Assembly: GCA_021734805.1 (NCBI GenBank) | Contig: JAIPIG010000021.1 | Location: 1 to 38,886 of the forward strand | DNA: 38,886 nucleotides | Source of the DNA: Simkaniaceae bacterium | GTDB taxonomy: Bacteria > Chlamydiota > Chlamydiia > Chlamydiales > JACRBE01 | Direction: 5' to 3' | Part shown: one piece after another, positions 34,002 to 38,886 of the stretch | Layout: the number at the start of each line of letters is the position of its first letter | Numbering within the stretch: position 1 is the stretch's first letter | Made by a program: the position numbers and the translations under genes | Notes under the pieces: model-generated | The model's database searches: none | The model's input: only the letters and a program-made list of their open reading frames with translations | What the model was told of the DNA's origin: nothing

Positions 34002-34517
34002 ATGAGACAGGAAAAACAACTTTTACTCGATTCCATTACCGGTGCTATTGAAAACGCATCAGCATTTATTTTGGCTAGTTATCAAGGTTTTGATGCTAAC
34101 AAAACAGCAAATTTTAGAGGTGATCTTGTTAAGAACGGCGCTGAATGGGTCGTGGTTAAGAAGAAAGTGTTTTTAAAAGCTGCTGAAAATTGCGGGATTC
34201 AAATCGAGTCTAAATTATTACAGGGCCATGTAGCTCTAGCCGTTATGGGTGAAGACTATGTGGATGCAACGAAAACATTATATACTTTTTCTCAAGATAA
34301 TGAAGGTCTTGTTCAAATCCTAGCAGGCCATTTTGAAGGAAAAGTAGTGTCAGCTGGCGAAGTAGAGCAAATTTCTAAATTGCCAACAAAAGACGAAATG
34401 AGAGCTCAACTCCTTTCTGTCCTACAGGCGCCAATGGCAGATACGCTTTCAGTGATTCAGTCGCTATTAACATCTGTTATGCACTGCTTAGAAAATAAAT
34501 CACAGAAAGAAAGTTAA
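34002..34517 (+). CDS. rplJ: 50S ribosomal protein L10
   Basis: The product has 171 residues. The N-terminal rRNA-binding domain has [20 protein letters not shown] and [13 protein letters not shown]. The C-terminal helix that binds L7/L12 dimers follows [20 protein letters not shown]10 anchors the L7/L12 stalk. Ten bases separate it from rplA, and rplL follows after about 40 bp. Confidence 0.97.
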   Translation: MRQEKQLLLDSITGAIENASAFILASYQGFDANKTANFRGDLVKNGAEWVVVKKKVFLKAAENCGIQIESKLLQGHVALAVMGEDYVDATKTLYTFSQDNEGLVQILAGHFEGKVVSAGEVEQISKLPTKDEMRAQLLSVLQAPMADTLSVIQSLLTSVMHCLENKSQKES

Positions 34518-34558
34518 ATATAAGTTATCACAAACATAAGAACACACGGGGTATAATT

Positions 34559-34948
34559 GTGAGCGAACAAGTAATTGAAGAGTTAGTTGAAAAACTAAGC
34601 GCACTTACAGTGCTCGATATGTCAAAACTTAAAACAGCTTTAGAAGATAAATGGGGCGTTAAAGCCGCAGCTGCAGCAGTTGCAGTCGCTGCTCCTGCCG
34701 GTGCTGCCGCAGCTCCTGCTGAGGAAGCAACAGATTTTCAAGTTATTATTGAATCTGTTCCTGCCGACAAGAAAATTGCAGTGATTAAAGTGATCCGCGA
34801 ATTGACAAGTCTTGGGCTTAAAGAAGCTAAAGACTTAGCTGAAGCGGCACCAAAAGCAATTAAAGAAAGTGCACCTAAAGCAGAAGCTGAAGATATCTCT
34901 AAGAAATTAACTGAAGCCGGTGCTGTAGTTAAACTTAAAGCTGTCTAA
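34559..34948 (+). CDS. rplL: 50S ribosomal protein L7/L12
   Basis: The product has 129 residues, starting at a GTG with a G-rich site (ACGGGG) upstream. The N-terminal dimer domain (1-35) is followed by an Ala/Pro-rich hinge (about 38-57) and the factor-binding C-terminal domain ([39 protein letters not shown]). L7/L12 recruits translation factors. It is followed by a 220-bp leader before rpoB. Confidence 0.98.
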   Translation: MSEQVIEELVEKLSALTVLDMSKLKTALEDKWGVKAAAAAVAVAAPAGAAAAPAEEATDFQVIIESVPADKKIAVIKVIRELTSLGLKEAKDLAEAAPKAIKESAPKAEAEDISKKLTEAGAVVKLKAV

Positions 34949-34971
34949 TTATTAACAATTGTTAATTTTGT

Positions 34972-35012
34972 GAGCAGGAGCTGAAATCCTAGTCGATAAA
35001 TAGCTTCTGCTC
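34972..35012 (+). terminator. Hairpin in the rplL-rpoB spacer, probable attenuator
   Basis: GAGCAGGAGCT (34972-34982) pairs with AGCTTCTGCTC (35002-35012) over 11 bp with one G-U pair. Only TTTGCTATTG follows, so it would be a weak terminator. A partial terminator between rplL and rpoB is known in E. coli, and this hairpin is in the same place. Confidence 0.5.
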
Positions 35013-35019
35013 TTTGCTA

Positions 35020-35144
35020 TTGTGATTTTGGTTTACTTTTTGATTATGAGTATAATCACAAACTATTTGAGTCGACTTGTTTCATATAAAACAGTTCGAT
35101 GTTTTAAGGATTTGCAAATAATTTAAACTTGCCCAATTGGCAAG
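35020..35144 (+). promoter_or_regulatory. rpoB leader with two further inverted repeats
   Basis: TTGTGATT (35020-35027) pairs with AATCACAA (35054-35061), and CTTGCC (35128-35133) pairs with GGCAAG (35139-35144) just upstream of the ribosome site GGGAGG (35157-35162). These may influence rpoB expression through RNA structure or protein binding. No promoter with good spacing was found. Confidence 0.35.
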
Positions 35145-35169
35145 CTTGATCATTTAGGGAGGCATTTAC

Positions 35170-38886
<3,717 letters not shown>

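Overview
The window is from a chlamydia outside the classical Chlamydiaceae, probably an amoeba-associated Parachlamydia/Waddlia/Simkania-type organism. The right end carries infA, tRNA-Thr, tuf, tRNA-Trp, secE, nusG, rplK, rplA, rplJ, rplL and rpoB, the gene order known from Chlamydia, and the RpoB sequence reads as chlamydial throughout. The remaining genes (HIT protein, MYG1-like hydrolase, LOG-domain protein, DUF1207-like barrel, aminopeptidase P, TyrP-like permease, SufE) also fit that phylum. The sequence is AT-rich and genes are tightly packed.

Positions 1-13357 look like an integrated accessory element that enters from the left edge and ends at a tRNA with a CAU anticodon (13358-13431, minus strand). 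It holds an excisionase-like remnant, a replication-initiator-like gene with 16 hexamer iterons (RAACCA, about 11 bp apart) inside its coding sequence, and a 1319-residue protein joining an HTH, a PD-(D/E)XK nuclease, a STAND-type NTPase and a long helical C-terminus. That protein has a dyad operator inside its candidate promoter. Converging on it is a four-gene minus-strand operon, a RecB/Cas4-like nuclease followed by hsdR, hsdS and hsdM, with ATGA overlaps at all three joints. A tyrosine integrase next to the tRNA closes the element. The combination suggests a plasmid-like integrative element carrying defence genes.

Positions 13440-29625 hold a chromosomal mix. There is a fused ATP sulfurylase/APS kinase with an apparent signal peptide, an unrecognised 137-residue protein, a three-gene TolC/EmrA/EmrB-type efflux operon, and a MITE-like inverted repeat. 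They are followed by a DUF1207-like outer-membrane protein, a 710-residue LOG-domain protein, a MYG1-like hydrolase with a HIT protein, a HEAT-repeat protein, aminopeptidase P and an aromatic amino-acid permease.

Positions 29622-38886 hold SufE and then the translation/transcription cluster. rpoB runs off the right edge, probably about a dozen codons before its stop. Several leader hairpins and terminators punctuate this cluster: after infA, between tuf and tRNA-Trp, and between rplL and rpoB.

The strongest candidates for something undescribed are the iteron array inside the rep-like gene, the self-contained HTH-nuclease-STAND protein with its probable operator, and the nuclease coupled to a type I restriction operon.
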